A stretch of DNA of 21,071 nucleotides from Cymbomonas tetramitiformis (taxonomy: Eukaryota > Chlorophyta > Pyramimonadophyceae > Pyramimonadales > Pyramimonadaceae): positions 1-21,071 of the forward strand of contig LGRX02013808.1 of assembly GCA_001247695.2 (NCBI GenBank), written 5' to 3'. A program made the translations under genes and the position numbers. The notes under the pieces are model-generated. The model had not been told where the DNA came from, ran no database searches, and worked only from the letters and a program-made list of their open reading frames with translations. Shown here piece by piece: positions 1 through 8,604 of this stretch; position 1 is the stretch's first letter; every line of letters begins with the position of its first letter.

Positions 1-336
1 AAACTTGGGCGGTCACTGTCGTCGCCCCGCCCAAGTCTTAGGAAACTTGGGCGGTCACTGTCATCGCCCCGCCCAAGTCTTCGGAAACTTGGGCGGTCAC
101 TGTCGTCGCCCCGCCCAAGTCTTCGAAAACTTGGGCGGTCACTGTCATCGCCCCGCCCAAGTCTTAGGAAACTTGGGCGGTCACTGTCATCGCCCCGCCC
201 AAGTCTTAGGAAACTTGGGCGGTCACTGTCATCGCCCCGCCCAAGTCTTAGGAAACTTGGGCGGTCACGGTCATCCCCCCGCCCAAGTCTTAGTAAACTT
301 GGGCGGTCACGGTCATCGCCCCGCCCAAGTTCTAGG
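1..336. repeat. 42-bp hairpin minisatellite, 8 units
   Basis: Eight head-to-tail units of exactly 42 bp start at 1, 43, 85, 127, 169, 211, 253 and 295. Each unit holds ACTTGGGCGG and, 14 nt later, its perfect reverse complement CCGCCCAAGT, so every unit can fold into a 10-bp GC-rich hairpin. Units differ at a few loop and linker bases (CTGTC or CGGTC; GTCG or ATCG), and the last unit decays after 330. The array runs off the left edge, so its true size is unknown. Because 42 is a multiple of 3, the + frame stays open as a 14-residue repeat (NLGGHCHRPAQVLG type). Confidence 0.95.
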
Positions 337-361
337 AAACAAGGGCCCTCATATCAGGTAA
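5..361 (+). other. Open frame across the minisatellite, ending at a strong splice donor
   Basis: The + frame through the array is open from the window edge to TAA at 359-361 and encodes 14-residue Gly/His/Pro/Gln repeats. At 358 lies a near-consensus 5' splice site, CAG|GTAAGC, directly after the array. It could be the last exon of a repetitive-protein gene, but no acceptor with a good pyrimidine tract is visible before 407. An array in a multiple of 3 bp stays open in any frame that lacks a stop in the unit, so openness alone is weak evidence for coding. Confidence 0.2.
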
Positions 362-406
362 GCGTTCAAATATGAAACAGCATAACAACGGTACGCGTCT
401 CGCAAG

Positions 407-3400
407 ATGAGCAGCAATAGCAGTAACTCCAGCGGCAGGAGATTGTCAAAGCAGAAGACTCTTCAAATTGCACAGTCCAATGTTCCCGAACTATGCGAGG
501 GCGGTTTCAGCTGTGGGTGCGATCGGAACTGCAGTGTCTTGTTCAGCACATTCAAGGGCAATATCGACCATAAGTAGCGCATGGGCCAAACTGAGTTCAA
601 GCCTTACATGATGGCAACTATGCGCAAAGCGATGGTGAAGCGCGAGTCTGGAGAGCGTGTTATTGGCACCCTGAAGCTTTTCGAAAAGGATATCTGCGAG
701 GAGGCGTTCAGAAGAGTGTGGGCGCTGCCCAGGAGCTCGTACCAGCGATATAAGGCACTTATCCTTGATGAGAAGGGGGAACTACCGGCAACAAGTGCAT
801 TCCCTGTGGCGAAGGCGGTGGTGACGAAGATTTCCTACCACGAGGAGGTGTTCCGCGACTGGGCGGATACGAATATGTTGAAAGGAGCACCACAGAGGAT
901 GCCGGTCAGTGGTGCGCGCCAAATTCCACCCATCGATTATGGTGTGCAGTACGACTTGTATAGGTTAGACACAGAGGTCCAGTGGACAGTATGTGCTGAA
1001 ACGTTCAAAATATACGTGAAAAACCTGCTCAGGGCTCGACACGTAACGGTAAGGGCGAAGGTGGAGGTGTCCGGAATCTGCACGACATGTGACGATCTGG
1101 GAGCAGAGAAGGCTCAGCTTCTTGGACAACAGGGTCGCGATCCTGTACGCTGGAAAGCCTATACTGCGCGTTTCGAGCAACGCGACTACATTCACAGGAT
1201 GCAACGCACGTGTTATGACCTCAGGCGGAAGGAGGGTTCTGACCCTGACGGTCGGATCGACTCCATAGCGGCGGACGGCGCGGCAAATCAGAACACGGTT
1301 GTTCCGCATGCCCCGCATCAAGTTAAGGGCATCAGCGAGAAGAGACAGCATTTCTTTAACCTACACCTGCAGCTCACGATACTTCATGGCTCGTTGCTTC
1401 TATTTTCCGTTGGGATCCCTTGGAGCGGGGCTAAGGGTGCAAACATGCTGCTCACGACACTGTGGAACTTGTTGCACTACACCGCACAAGGTCGCGCAGG
1501 CAAGCGCTACTTCCGGAAGGAGCTTCATTTGCAGCTGGATGGTGGCTCAGAAAATTGGAACAAGAACGCGTTCGCGTTTTGTGCAGTGTTGGTGCACTAC
1601 AATATTTACACCGTGATTGTCTTCCACCGTCTGATGGTCGCGCACACCCATAATAACGACTGCGACGGTTGGTTTGGACTCATCAAGATGTTCATATTTG
1701 GGAAAGACGCGCGCAAATCTGGAGTGTGGCTGTTGACCCTGGAATCGGGGATTGGCTGGTTACGAAGCTGGCCGGTGAAGAAGTTCACCAAAATCACGGA
1801 CGTACAAGGCCAACAGTTGGACTTCAAGGCTTGGCTGAAGCCGCACATAAACCCACAGTTTGAAGGCTATGCTGGGAAAGTAAGGCGTACACACCTGATG
1901 CACTTTGAGAAGGACGCGGATGGTGTTACACACCTGAAGTACAAGTTTGGAGAACAATACGCAAACCACATGCCTGCCGGAGTGGATGCGGATCTCCGTA
2001 AGGGCATCGAGGTCATGAAAAGCTACCCAGCTTTCGACAGCAGCCCCGCGTTACAAGAGGTGCAGCCGCTAGACCCGAAGGAAGAGAGGGAAACCCGCAC
2101 TGCTTTCAGTCGCTTGTGCGACTACATCGACTACCGTATTCCAACTGACACGCTGGACAAGTTGCTGTCGTACTTTCCCTTGCCCAAGACCACCGAGGAC
2201 TACGATGCCTGGGCTGGACCGACGCCGACCCCACAGGCTCCTCTGGATTTGAAGGAGCTTTACGAGAACGCCTGGCACAAGAAGCCAGTGCAGGAGGAGG
2301 TGCCAGAACGGACGATGCCCGAACAGTTCGAAGTGTTATCCGATGGTCGCAACGTGTTAAGCAAGGACCTTCCGCGGAAACCTCCACAAGAGATCGTGCG
2401 CAAGTGCGTGGAGAACGCGAGGGACGTCGAGTCGGTCGATTTCTGGTTCGTCCCGTTGGTCTGTTGCGAGCACCTCGATTTCATTGTTAGGTCTTGCAAG
2501 TATTATGCCCACCTGAGTCTTACTTGTGTGTCTTACGCGTCGGCTACCATTGCAGGTACACGGTGGCCGAGTGTAAAGCAGCGTTGCACCACCTGGGAGT
2601 TGAACTTCCTGAACGCCCACTCAAGGAGCCGTTGGCGAAGGCCTTATTTGAAGCGACGAATGTCGCCCGAAAGGCCCACCACGAACATCTCAGAGTCCTT
2701 CGAAAAAAAACGCCAGCGACGACAGGTGAGGAAACCGGGGAGGAAGCATCGCCGGGTACGGAGCAGGCGCAGCCTGCAAGAACTTCCGAAGCCGGCGGAG
2801 CTGTGCGGGCGGCGCCAACACTCGGGGCTGTAACAGCCACTACACAGGCAAGACGAGAAGGAGCTGCTGCGCGAGGCCCGCAAACTAACGAAGCTATGCC
2901 TACTCGAGCACAGGCACCGGCAGCACGAGGGCCAGGCGCAGGTGGCCGAGGATGCCCTGCTCCTGCAGCGCCACAGGGAGATCAAGCACGAGCTCCAAGT
3001 GACAAGCGTGCACGCAGTTCGCCATTGGCAAAGGCGTCCCCAGGGAGCAAGTCTCCACCCGGGAAGTCTCGACAAGCGCGGGGTCGTGAAAAGGGACGAG
3101 TGCTATTCCGAGCGGCCTGTGTGATCGGTCCGACAGGCGCCCTTATAACGGACAGCTTCGCTCCTGACGACGATTGCTTTTTCGAGGATGCAAATCAGAT
3201 TGCGGAGCAGGTGGAGACCGCGCATCGCCCGGAGGCGGCCACTGGACAGTTCGCAGGCGTCTCGATGGACGAGGACGACGAGGACGACGAGGACGACTCG
3301 GACGACCCGGACGACGACATACCGTTGGCCTACCGTAACCTGCCTACGGACTATACCATCGACATGCTGGCGAAGAGTGCGGGCAAAAGTTTCGCAGTTA

Positions 3401-3801
3401 CCGTGGCCGCGGGCAACGACGGCTGCAGCTTTACTATCCGCATGCCTGGGAACAACGCCGTGTCCATGCCCATGCATTTCGTGGAGGTCTTGGAGGTGGA
3501 TCTGAACACGAACAGAGTGAAGTGGGGGTTTTGGCTTCCATGTGCGCCTCTGCTTATGCCGACAACGAGGAGAACGAGCAAAACCTTCTCTGACTTGAAC
3601 AGCTTGTTCGCGGAGAACGCCTTCCGGAGAGCCGCTCCGAAAGCGACAGGTTGGTACGACTTCGATGCGAGTGAGATCCTGAGTTGCTGGGACGAACCTC
3701 CTGGCAAACCTGCTGTCGGCGGAGTTCCAGGAGGACCTGAAAAGGCAGAACTTCTGAAGGTGGCCAGGGAAAACTTGGCCTCCGAGGCGTTGGACAGGTG
3801 A
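407..3801 (+). CDS. DUF7869-type transposase-like protein with SAP-like segment, two exons, N-terminal in-frame stop
   Basis: Coding is seen in 407-2403 and 2556-3801, joined across an intron at 2404-2555. Counting from the ATG at 581, the core shows an RNase H-like layout of the DUF7869 family: ADGA (Asp232), LQLDGG with ENWNKN after it (Asp320), and HTH at 355-357 followed by NNDCDGWFGLIK (Asp360/Asp362). The family is found in mobile or domesticated transposase-like proteins; nuclease activity here is inference. Exon 2 opens with a SAP-like helix pair (YTVAECKAALHHLGVE, then LPERPLKEPLAKAL), a fold that usually binds DNA. Then come an Ala/Pro/Arg-rich stretch, a Glu/Asp run (3268-3323) and an unrecognised tail ending in TGA. 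The segment 407-574 is in the same frame and holds a Cys cluster (CGCDRNCS) as expected before this core, but TAG at 575-577 separates it from the ATG at 581. Either 581 is the working start, or the gene is damaged. No terminal inverted repeats were found. Confidence 0.7.
2404..2555 (+). other. Predicted intron of the DUF7869 gene (152 bp)
   Basis: The donor is CAA|GTGCGT and the acceptor is CCATTGCAG|GTAC. Splicing is in phase (AA+G makes Lys) and joins QEIVRK to YTVAECK, which turns two overlapping frames into one continuous protein. Other in-phase GT donors exist (2431, 2446, 2491, 2500), so the 5' end is less certain than the acceptor. It contains TTGCAAGTATTATGC (2494-2508), which matches the CACTA-flank repeat family at 14 of 15 positions in the sense orientation. 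Confidence 0.6.
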
Positions 3802-3938
3802 TGGTAAGCAACACAGCCTCATTCATTCCTCGTGGCACGCACACTAGATTACAATGGCCACACGGCGTGAAACTTATTGTTTTTCATACATGTAAATATA
3901 CGGTTTATTTGTGTACAGTCACGTGACATAAGTGTTAG

Positions 3939-4439
3939 CTACCAAGCATACGTCTCCTCATTGCACGCGCTAGCATCAAATATGCGCGCCAGGGTGCAGG
4001 TTCTTAACATACGCCCGCAAATTGCGCATCTCCTTTCATCTTCCTGCAGCAGATCGCTTTCCAGCTCTGTCAGGGCACCGTGCGTTGTTTCGCTGTAGCG
4101 GTTTCTATTTCGCCAGGCCCGCCACTCCAAATCTGAGTATCGGTGGTAGATCCACCCGCCCTCATACCAGTACACGAGATGCCTCACACCGAACCTTTAG
4201 CTGGATCTACGGCCGTGGACGTACATCGGCCAAAAACTCCACCAGTGATAGGTCCTGAGATTAACTGCATGTTGCCCGAAGTCCTCCCAGTCTTTGTCTG
4301 CTTGTTCCCGCGCTTGCTGCCACAAGCGGAGAATTAAAGGGTCTTCAGGAACCCATTGGGCTTGTTGTAACTGGCAGTCGCGAAACGTAAAAGTATTGAA
4401 AGGCCACATCCAATACTGCAATATTCCAATGTTGGCCAT
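3939..4439 (-). pseudogene. Unknown Trp-rich reading frame, broken by TAA
   Basis: On the minus strand an ATG at 4439 opens an 80-residue frame that stops at TAA (4197-4199) and continues in the same frame for another 85 residues to TAG at 3939. The combined product would be about 167 residues, rich in Trp, Tyr and His, with a CAICGRMLRTC cysteine cluster near the C-terminus. Its amino-acid mix looks more like protein than the opposite strand does. An in-frame TAG sits just upstream of the ATG. It converges on the DUF7869 gene, with 137 bp between the ends. I do not recognise the family, and it may be chance. Confidence 0.3.
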
Positions 4440-5247
4440 ACTGGTGTAGGTAGTCTAAGGTGCGGGTTGTGGTTCTATGTCACGAACGCAGGTGTGTGCA
4501 AACGACCTCCAGTTACGACTCCTCCAACATATACCCTAAAACCCTGAACCTTGGACGCCCCGATATATCCATGTGCAGCACACCTGTAGGAACACCTGCC
4601 GCGGGATATTTTTCCTCTGACGTATTTTAATGTTTCCCGCGAAATAATACAGTTAACCGGTCTTCTTAGCTGCCGAGAATCGTGCTGGAATAGCCTGTTC
4701 AGGGCAAATTGACCCGCTGAATGCCCATGTTGGGTCACATGAAGCCTGAGGGAGCATCACCCCTGGTTGTTTTCAGTCCCGAACAACTTTTCCAGCATAA
4801 TAGCTTTTGAAAATATCTCCTTTGCTGCTCACTTTCGCCCGATGAGAAGTATTTTACTACGTGACCCTCCAAACACCCTAAAATGGGCCATAAATCTGCT
4901 GGATCTCTCCCATGTAAGCAAATAGTTGCATTTTTGGAAATATCAAAATATTACATATTCTAATAGTGCAAAAATCTAACATTTCGTTCACAAACATAAG
5001 GCGAAATCATAACTTTCCACACCTAACACGATACTTCCACCTTTCCCGTTTTCTTGCCGCACGCGTGACTCGCGTGGCTACTTTGAAGAGTCAAAAACCA
5101 GATTTTTTGAAATTCCTTCAAGGACTATTCAAATTAACCCTCATATTTGTCATTCAGAACCCCAAAAACCAATTTGGCAGACAAATTAGTGCTTTCTCAT
5201 TTTTTTCTCATTTGCGCCCGCGTGTCTCATTTTTGCGATATGGTCGT
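4440..5247. other. Intergenic, no gene seen
   Basis: No frame with protein-like composition was found on either strand. The only notable string is ACCCTAAAACCCTGAACC at 4533-4550, a degenerate telomere-like motif. The stretch becomes AT-rich from about 4920. Confidence 0.6.
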
Positions 5248-5461
5248 TGGACCTCTATGACTAACCCCCCAAATTCCTGCAAAAGTTTTGCAGGTTTTTC
5301 TCGCCCCCCTTAGCCCCCCGGCGTGCAAATTACCCCAAGGTACCTGCTTGACCCCTGTGCACCGAAATATGGCCATTGGGCCTACGCTACAGCTCGCACA
5401 ATGCAGCTGAATCACTACCCCTGGGCTTCCCTCCAGAATTGGAGGGCAAACCGTCATAGAG
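5248..5461. repeat. 214-bp direct repeat, copy 1
   Basis: This is nearly identical to 5855-6068 at a constant offset of 607 bp with no indels; I count three substitutions. Inside is the palindrome CCTGCAAAAGTTTTGCAGG and the hairpin CCCTCC-AGAATT-GGAGGG. The first is perfect in this copy and carries one mismatch in copy 2. Confidence 0.95.
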
Positions 5462-5854
5462 ATAATATCGGGGGCCAGTCACCTTTAATTTCAAGGGGTC
5501 TACGGCCACCCCAGGGCCCAAGGGGGGTCGATTGGACCTCCACAGGGCTTAGTAGATAAGTTATGATGGTTTCCTACCGGGGATGCCGATTTTGAAGTTG
5601 GGTCGATATCTCTATGACGGTCGAGTTTTTTCTGAAAATCGATACCATTTTTGACTTAGTCGCGTAGACCTCCCACGACTGCGCACCACGGGCTACCACC
5701 CCACTATTCTGCCACCCCTCCACCCACCACCCCTCCGGGTATTTTGGGGCATGTCTTGTGATGTATTTGAGTAGCTCGCACGCCCGTATACCTCAAGGGA
5801 ATCACTCCATAGCGCCCCCTCTGTTCACCCATCCACCACACCGATGACCCCCTC
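5462..5854. other. 393-bp spacer between the 214-bp repeats
   Basis: No gene is visible. Fragments such as AGCTCGCAC followed by GAATCACT (around 5772-5805) echo the 214-bp repeat and may be a heavily diverged third copy in what was once a longer array. The stretch 5697-5740 is C-rich (CCACCC type). Confidence 0.4.
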
Positions 5855-6068
5855 TGGACCTCTATGACTAACCCCCCAAATTCCTGCAAAGGTTTTGCAG
5901 GTTTTTCTCGCCCCCCTTAGCCCCCCGGCGTGCAAATTACCCCAAGGTACCTGCTTGACCCCTGTGCACCGAAATATGGCCATTGGGCCTACGCTGCAGC
6001 TCGCACAATGCAGCTGAATCACTACCCCTGGGCTTCCCTCCAGAATTGGAGGGCAAACCGTTATAGAG
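5855..6068. repeat. 214-bp direct repeat, copy 2
   Basis: Second copy of 5248-5461. The differences are an A-to-G in the palindrome (weakening it), A-to-G in GCTACAGC and C-to-T in CCGTCATAG. Flanks are unrelated on both sides and no target-site duplication is evident, so a segmental or tandem duplication fits better than an LTR pair. Confidence 0.95.
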
Positions 6069-6382
6069 TTAACAAAGACTTTCATCTCGATTCGGATCTG
6101 GGTTGGTCGCTACATAGAATATATATATTATTTATTTATTTTTTTATGGGAGGGGAGCTGGGGTTGGGCAATTTCAAAATCATATGGGTATTTTAGCTTT
6201 TAAATTGATACTCTTGTTTCATGAAGGGGGTGGCTTTGTGTCACTGACAGTCACCTCCCTTTTTGTGTCACCCCTCACTGCGAATGTCACTTGTAGTCTG
6301 TCACGTGCCATCTGACCGACCGTCCGAAACATAAAACCCTAAGTAATTTTGTTATCAAACTGTCTTAGCCGTTTTGCCCGTT
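6069..6382. other. Intergenic with one arm of a 12-bp inverted repeat
   Basis: No gene is seen. GTGTCACCCCTC at 6265-6276 is the exact reverse complement of GAGGGGTGACAC at 6551-6562, which lies inside the following repeat. A/T homopolymer-like DNA runs from 6118 to 6147. Confidence 0.5.
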
Positions 6383-6622
6383 TGAAAGAAAGTGTGATAT
6401 ATATATATATATATATAGTAAATATATATATATATATATGCGCAAAGTGATGAAATCTTGTGATGCTAACGGTTTTCACAGATGAGATAATAAAATAACT
6501 TGGTGTTTTATTATCGGTCGGCTGGCAAGATGCAAGTGCCACCACAGGGCGAGGGGTGACACAGGAAGAGACAGTCACCCCCAGTTTATGGGGGGGGGGG
6601 CGAAAGTCTGTCTCTCCATGAC
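6383..6622. repeat. Dispersed (TA)n repeat, copy A (uninterrupted)
   Basis: It starts TGAAAGAAAGTGTGAT followed by two (TA)n tracts, then GATGCTAACGGTTTTCACAG, then a segment with a G run at about 6590-6600, ending CTCTCCATGAC. The same blocks occur in the same order at 7821-7907 and 8462-8604, but there they are split by an insertion. Copy A therefore serves as the empty site for that insertion. Confidence 0.9.
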
Positions 6623-7820
6623 ACCACCTCACCCCGAAGGCGTGAGGTGCCACGATGCAAGCCAGCAAAGCCGGGTCTAACATCCTACGGTTGGCCACAA
6701 AGGCAAAACCCTAAAAAAACAAGCATCTTCTAGGACCCAAAGAGGTCTTTTCCACCCTAGCTAGTGTGGCTCCGCCGCGCTGCGTGGTCTCTTAATGCGT
6801 GCTCTAGGGGCTTATGCCCATGCATGTGCTGTGGGGATGACTACTCCCACAGGCCAGCCGGCGAATCTAGCCCCAGCAATCGAGGGTGGACGGCGGCGTA
6901 GCTCTCGATGGTGAACGAAGTCGAGCGCCGCCAGGACGTTGTCATCCAACGCCCACGCGATGCGGTGCGACGATGCGTGGCACCAACAGAGCGAGTGCGG
7001 GGACGTGGACACCCCGGGGGGGCGAAGGTGGAAAATGCGGTGTGGCTCCACTCTGCCGCACACAAGTGCGAAAGCAGAGAGGAAAAGCGGCGGGATGAGG
7101 GCTGCAACACCACCAAACACCACCAGGCAGTGGCCAAGGGGCACGCAGGGTGGAGGGAAGAGTGGAGGATGCTGCGGGGTGAGCTCGTAGTGGTCAAAGC
7201 TCATGTCGACGATGGGGTTGATGGACTCGATTTTGGTGTCTGGTGCATAAGCACCACCAGACACCACCAGATCGTAGCCAGGGGTAAGTTCTCGTCGTCG
7301 AATCACCTGCAGCGCGGAGGCAACTGCAGAAATGCGCGAACGCTGACGACACGAAGCCATGGCCGCTGTAAGCTGGAAAATCTGGAGCCCAATACTTAGG
7401 GTTCCCAAACGAAAACGTAACTTTCGCCAAAAATAACCAAATCGAACGATGAAAAAGTCAATATTGGGTAGATTCCCGCGGGGAAGACGGTGGTGACGTC
7501 AAAAACGTCGTGCGATAAGCCAATTTTTCTGCAGTTGAGGCGCTGCTGGCCAGAGCGAAAGCGCAATAGATGGGGACGACGTAGTCGGGAATGGTGGAGG
7601 TAAACGTGCGTTGCGCACGAAAAAGATTGGGCGTTGCGCTCAAAGAAATAATAGCCGATGCCGTTGCAGCATGTACGGGGAAATGGCGGCGATGTGTAAC
7701 GTTGCGTCACTGTGTCGGCCGGGGATAGCAATGTTGCGTTACTGAATACCGCGTTGCGCGGGATCAAAATGACAGCGAAAATAAACGCGAGCAGTCACCA
7801 GCTAGTGGTAACCCATAATA
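6623..7820. other. Intergenic, GC-rich middle, no convincing gene
   Basis: The stretch 6820-7400 is GC-rich and open in several frames on both strands at once, the usual sign of chance openness. The longest frames are minus 6812-7408 (198 codons) and plus 6908-7399 (163 codons). Neither shows a motif I recognise. The minus frame holds two related peptides (LVVSGGAYAP and LVVFGGVAAL) because ACCACCA-rich strings recur. From 7600 the string GTTGCG recurs five times, twice as a perfect hairpin with a TTG loop (7605-7619 and 7749-7761). Confidence 0.4.
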
Positions 7821-7946
7821 TGAAAGAAAGTGTGATATATATATATATATATATATGCACGCAGGCGATGAAAGCTGTGCAGTGATGCTAACGGTTTTCA
7901 CAGTCAAAGAGATGAGACTGGGTTGTGATAAACCTCTACCCCCCCT

Positions 7947-8000
7947 AGGTTTAAACTTGGGTTTAAACCTAAAATGACCCCCTCGGGTTTAAACCGGTTT
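7947..8000. repeat. Subterminal GTTTAAAC-rich block, left
   Basis: It holds three GTTTAAAC palindromes within about 50 bp, with TGACCCCCTCGGGTTTAAAC near the end. The same block recurs in the same orientation at 8388-8440 near the other end of the element. Repeated short palindromes close to both ends are what transposase-binding sites of non-autonomous elements often look like; binding is inference. Confidence 0.85.
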
Positions 8001-8080
8001 GTGGTTTCACACTGTTAAGCCTAGTTTCACAATGTTAAGTGTAGTTCCACATTGTTAAGCCTATTCCCACATTGTTAAGC
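8001..8080. repeat. 20-bp tandem repeat, four units
   Basis: Four consecutive 20-bp units share the core TTYCACAWTGTTAAG with small variations (8001, 8021, 8041, 8061). A decayed fifth unit, TTTCACTGTTAAGTAT, follows near 8104. The array lies inside the 7918-8461 element. Confidence 0.9.
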
Positions 8081-8387
8081 ATATCAAAGGGTACATGTTA
8101 TCTTTTCACTGTTAAGTATACAACAGGAGTAGACGCCATATTGAAATTCAGTATGCTCTCTGGCAGACGTGCAGTAGCCGTCTGGTAACCGTGCTCGTCT
8201 TCTATTCCATACGACGATACGAGTGATAAAAATTATGTGTACGCGGTACGCGATCAAACGATTGTGCCAACAGAGTGTAAGCCGTAGGATTTATTTATCG
8301 GCCAGGTAGCATCGTCGCGTCGCTAGGTCACGAATGACGCGTGCAAGCCTATATGGGAACGGCTGCAGTGGGGGGGAATTCCGGGCG

Positions 8388-8440
8388 GGGTTTAAACCTG
8401 GGTTTAAACCTGAAATGACCCCCTCGGGTTTAAACCGGTT
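8388..8440. repeat. Subterminal GTTTAAAC-rich block, right
   Basis: Direct-orientation partner of 7947-8000 with the same order of three GTTTAAAC palindromes and the same TGACCCCCTCGGG spacer. It lies 21 bp inside the right end of the element. Confidence 0.85.
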
Positions 8441-8604
8441 AACGGTTTGTGCACAACCTAGAGATGAGATAATAAAATAACTTAGGTGTTTTATTATCGG
8501 TCGGCTGGCAAGATGCAAGTGACACACCACAGGGCGAGGGGTGACACAGGAAGAGACAGTCACCCCCAGTTTATGGGGGGGGGCGAAAGTCTGTCTCTCC
8601 ATGA

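Larger units (their letters stand above)
7918..8461. mobile_element. 544-bp non-autonomous inverted-repeat element (MITE), hAT-like by target duplication
   Basis: The left end CTGGGTTGTGATAAACC and the reverse complement of the right end, CTAGGTTGTGCACAAACC, form imperfect terminal inverted repeats of about 17 bp. The element is flanked by AGATGAGA at 7910-7917 and 8462-8469, an 8-bp direct repeat. The preceding AG also matches, so the duplication could be read as up to 10 bp. Eight bp fits the hAT superfamily; 9-10 bp would fit Mutator-like elements. It has no transposase frame. Inside are subterminal GTTTAAAC-rich direct repeats and a 20-bp tandem array. Confidence 0.8.
7821..8604. repeat. 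Dispersed (TA)n repeat, copy B (interrupted)
   Basis: The left part, 7821-7907, matches 6383-6480 of copy A. The right part, 8462-8604, matches 6481-6622, including GATGAGATAATAAAATAACT, the GTCGGCTGGCAAGATGCAAG block and the G run. The 7918-8461 interval has no counterpart in copy A. Confidence 0.9.

Noticed and set aside
1..336. CRISPR array
   Set aside because: Units are contiguous with no unique spacers, and the surroundings are eukaryotic with spliced genes and retroelements.
2557..2833. The end of the first DUF7869 frame (to TAA at 2831) as real protein
   Set aside because: It is very Arg/Ser-rich and overlaps a better frame that continues to 3801 and is joined by a canonical intron.
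5248..6068. The 214-bp direct repeats as a small LTR pair
   Set aside because: The ends are not TG...CA, no target duplication flanks the pair, and the spacer has no primer-binding site or polypurine tract.
6812..7408. A 198-codon minus-strand gene
   Set aside because: The stretch is GC-rich and open in four or more overlapping frames on both strands, has no recognised motif, and its frame ends in unrelated repeat sequence.
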